Assembly (NCBI GenBank): GCA_015680685.1 | Contig: MNCI01029653.1 | Span: forward strand, 42,962-98,875 | Direction of reading: 5' to 3' | Length of the DNA stretch: 55,914 bases | From: Gnetum montanum | Taxonomy: Eukaryota; Streptophyta; Gnetopsida; Gnetales; Gnetaceae | Shown: piece by piece, positions 55,377 through 55,914 of the stretch | Layout: every line of letters begins with the position of its first letter | Numbering within the stretch: the first letter of the stretch is position 1 | Notes under the pieces: model-generated | What the model saw: the letters and a program-made list of their open reading frames with translations, nothing else | Database searches by the model: none | What the model was told of the DNA's origin: nothing | Made by a program: the position numbers and the translations under genes

Positions 55377-55914
55377 TGAAACACCACAAAATTTCGAGCT
55401 TAGTACTTTTCCAACAACAAGCAGGTCACTGCGACCCACAGACGACCACGGCTACATCTAGTATCAAACATGGCAACTTCGAAGATTAGATATTTAATTT
55501 CACTAAGTATGCATTCCCAGCATATACACCCAGCGTATACGCTCAAGTTCACATCCACAGCGTATACGCCCAACGTATACGCCTGACATCCATAGCGTAT
55601 ATGCCCACCGTATATGCTCGAAGTTCATAGCTTATACGTCCAGCGTATACGCCCAGCGTGCATGACCAGCGTACACTCCCCACAAGTACGTCCAGCTTGT
55701 ACAACTGATGCATACGCCTGGCATGCAATCCCCGAAGATGACATGGAAACAGCATTGCAGAACAAGACTTGGTACAAGGTAACAACCATTAGCGTATATG
55801 CCCCGGCGTATACACCCAGCAACAATTAGTGTATACACCCAGCATATACGCCCAGCGTATACGCCCAGCACATCCAGCGTATACGCCCAGTGTATACGCT
55901 TAGAGTCTACGCCC
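55377..55914 (+). repeat. Element F: start of another Tat-type LTR
   Basis: Begins TGAAACACCACAAAATTTCG, sharing the first 17-18 bases with the D LTR, but then differs from both D and E. Cut by the window end, so element size and target duplication are unknown. It inserted at the end of E gag. Confidence 0.6.
55520..55914 (+). repeat. GCGTATACGC palindrome repeats in F LTR
   Basis: Many copies of CCAGCGTATACGCC at irregular spacing, in two blocks (about 55520-55730 and 55785-55914) separated by about 55 bp. The core GCGTATACGC is a perfect palindrome. Overlapping reading frames on both strands here come from the repeats and are not genes. Confidence 0.85.

Noticed and set aside
51289-55914. 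51289 and 55377 as the two LTRs of one element
   Set aside because: They share only about the first 17-18 bases (TGAAACACCAC...). The remaining sequence and repeat motifs are different, so they were treated as two elements of one lineage.
55520-55914. CRISPR-like array
   Set aside because: The repeats are short, imperfect and irregularly spaced with no unique spacers of constant length, and lie in a plant LTR.
1-55914. tRNA, rRNA or host protein-coding genes
   Set aside because: No cloverleaf-like tRNA, rRNA block or non-transposon protein motif was noticed on either strand. The antisense gene in D is the only candidate that could be of host origin.

Overview
The window looks like intergenic DNA from a land plant with a very large, repeat-choked genome. 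A gymnosperm-like or similarly bloated seed plant is an inference; no host gene was found to confirm it. Every coding trace belongs to a transposable element: plant-specific Athila-type and Tat-type Ty3/gypsy elements and a LINE. All are decayed. Many internal stops look like C-to-T or G-to-A changes (CAG, CGA or TGG giving TAG or TGA), as expected for old methylated repeats. I found no tRNA, rRNA, CRISPR or host exon.

The layout is a nest of insertions in a rearranged LINE. LINE pieces survive at 8398-8827 (endonuclease, minus), 18099-18269 and 49942-about 50995 (reverse transcriptase and tail, plus) and about 51000-51288 (endonuclease N-terminus, minus). Four LTR elements sit in the LINE: A (1-8397, minus, left end outside the window), B (8828-18098, minus, TSD GTTGT), C (18270-49941, plus, TSD TAGAT) and E (from 51289, plus). 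D (30231-48510, minus, TSD ACTGC/ACTAC) lies inside C. An LTR that I call F starts at 55377 inside E. Removing C restores the LINE reading frame, and removing D restores the frame of a gene in C, so these boundaries are well supported.

A, B and C are one Athila-like group: decayed tRNA-Asp primer site, similar gag, conserved U5, and a long extra gene (here ORF2) in the env position. C carries gag, protease, RT, RNase H, integrase and ORF2 (about 13.4 kb without D). A and B carry only gag and ORF2, so they look like non-autonomous partners. About 450-560 bp upstream of ORF2, each of the three has a TATA box and copies of the same short motif that is repeated in that element's own LTR U3. The motif differs between elements, but LTR and internal copy agree within each one. 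A 3' splice-site-like sequence touches the ORF2 ATG in all three.

D, E and F share the LTR start TGAAACACCAC. D has RT, RNase H, a second archaeal-type RNase H and integrase, the Tat arrangement. Its gag and pol lie more than 8 kb apart. Between them are an array of about 17 units of roughly 190 bp and, on the opposite strand, a gene of about 640 codons (39922-43363) that can be read through five GT-AG introns, all with matching phase. This antisense spliced gene and the LTR-matched ORF2 promoters are the observations most worth following up. E keeps its 5' LTR, primer site and gag before F begins. The U3 of every element here has its own amplified short motif.
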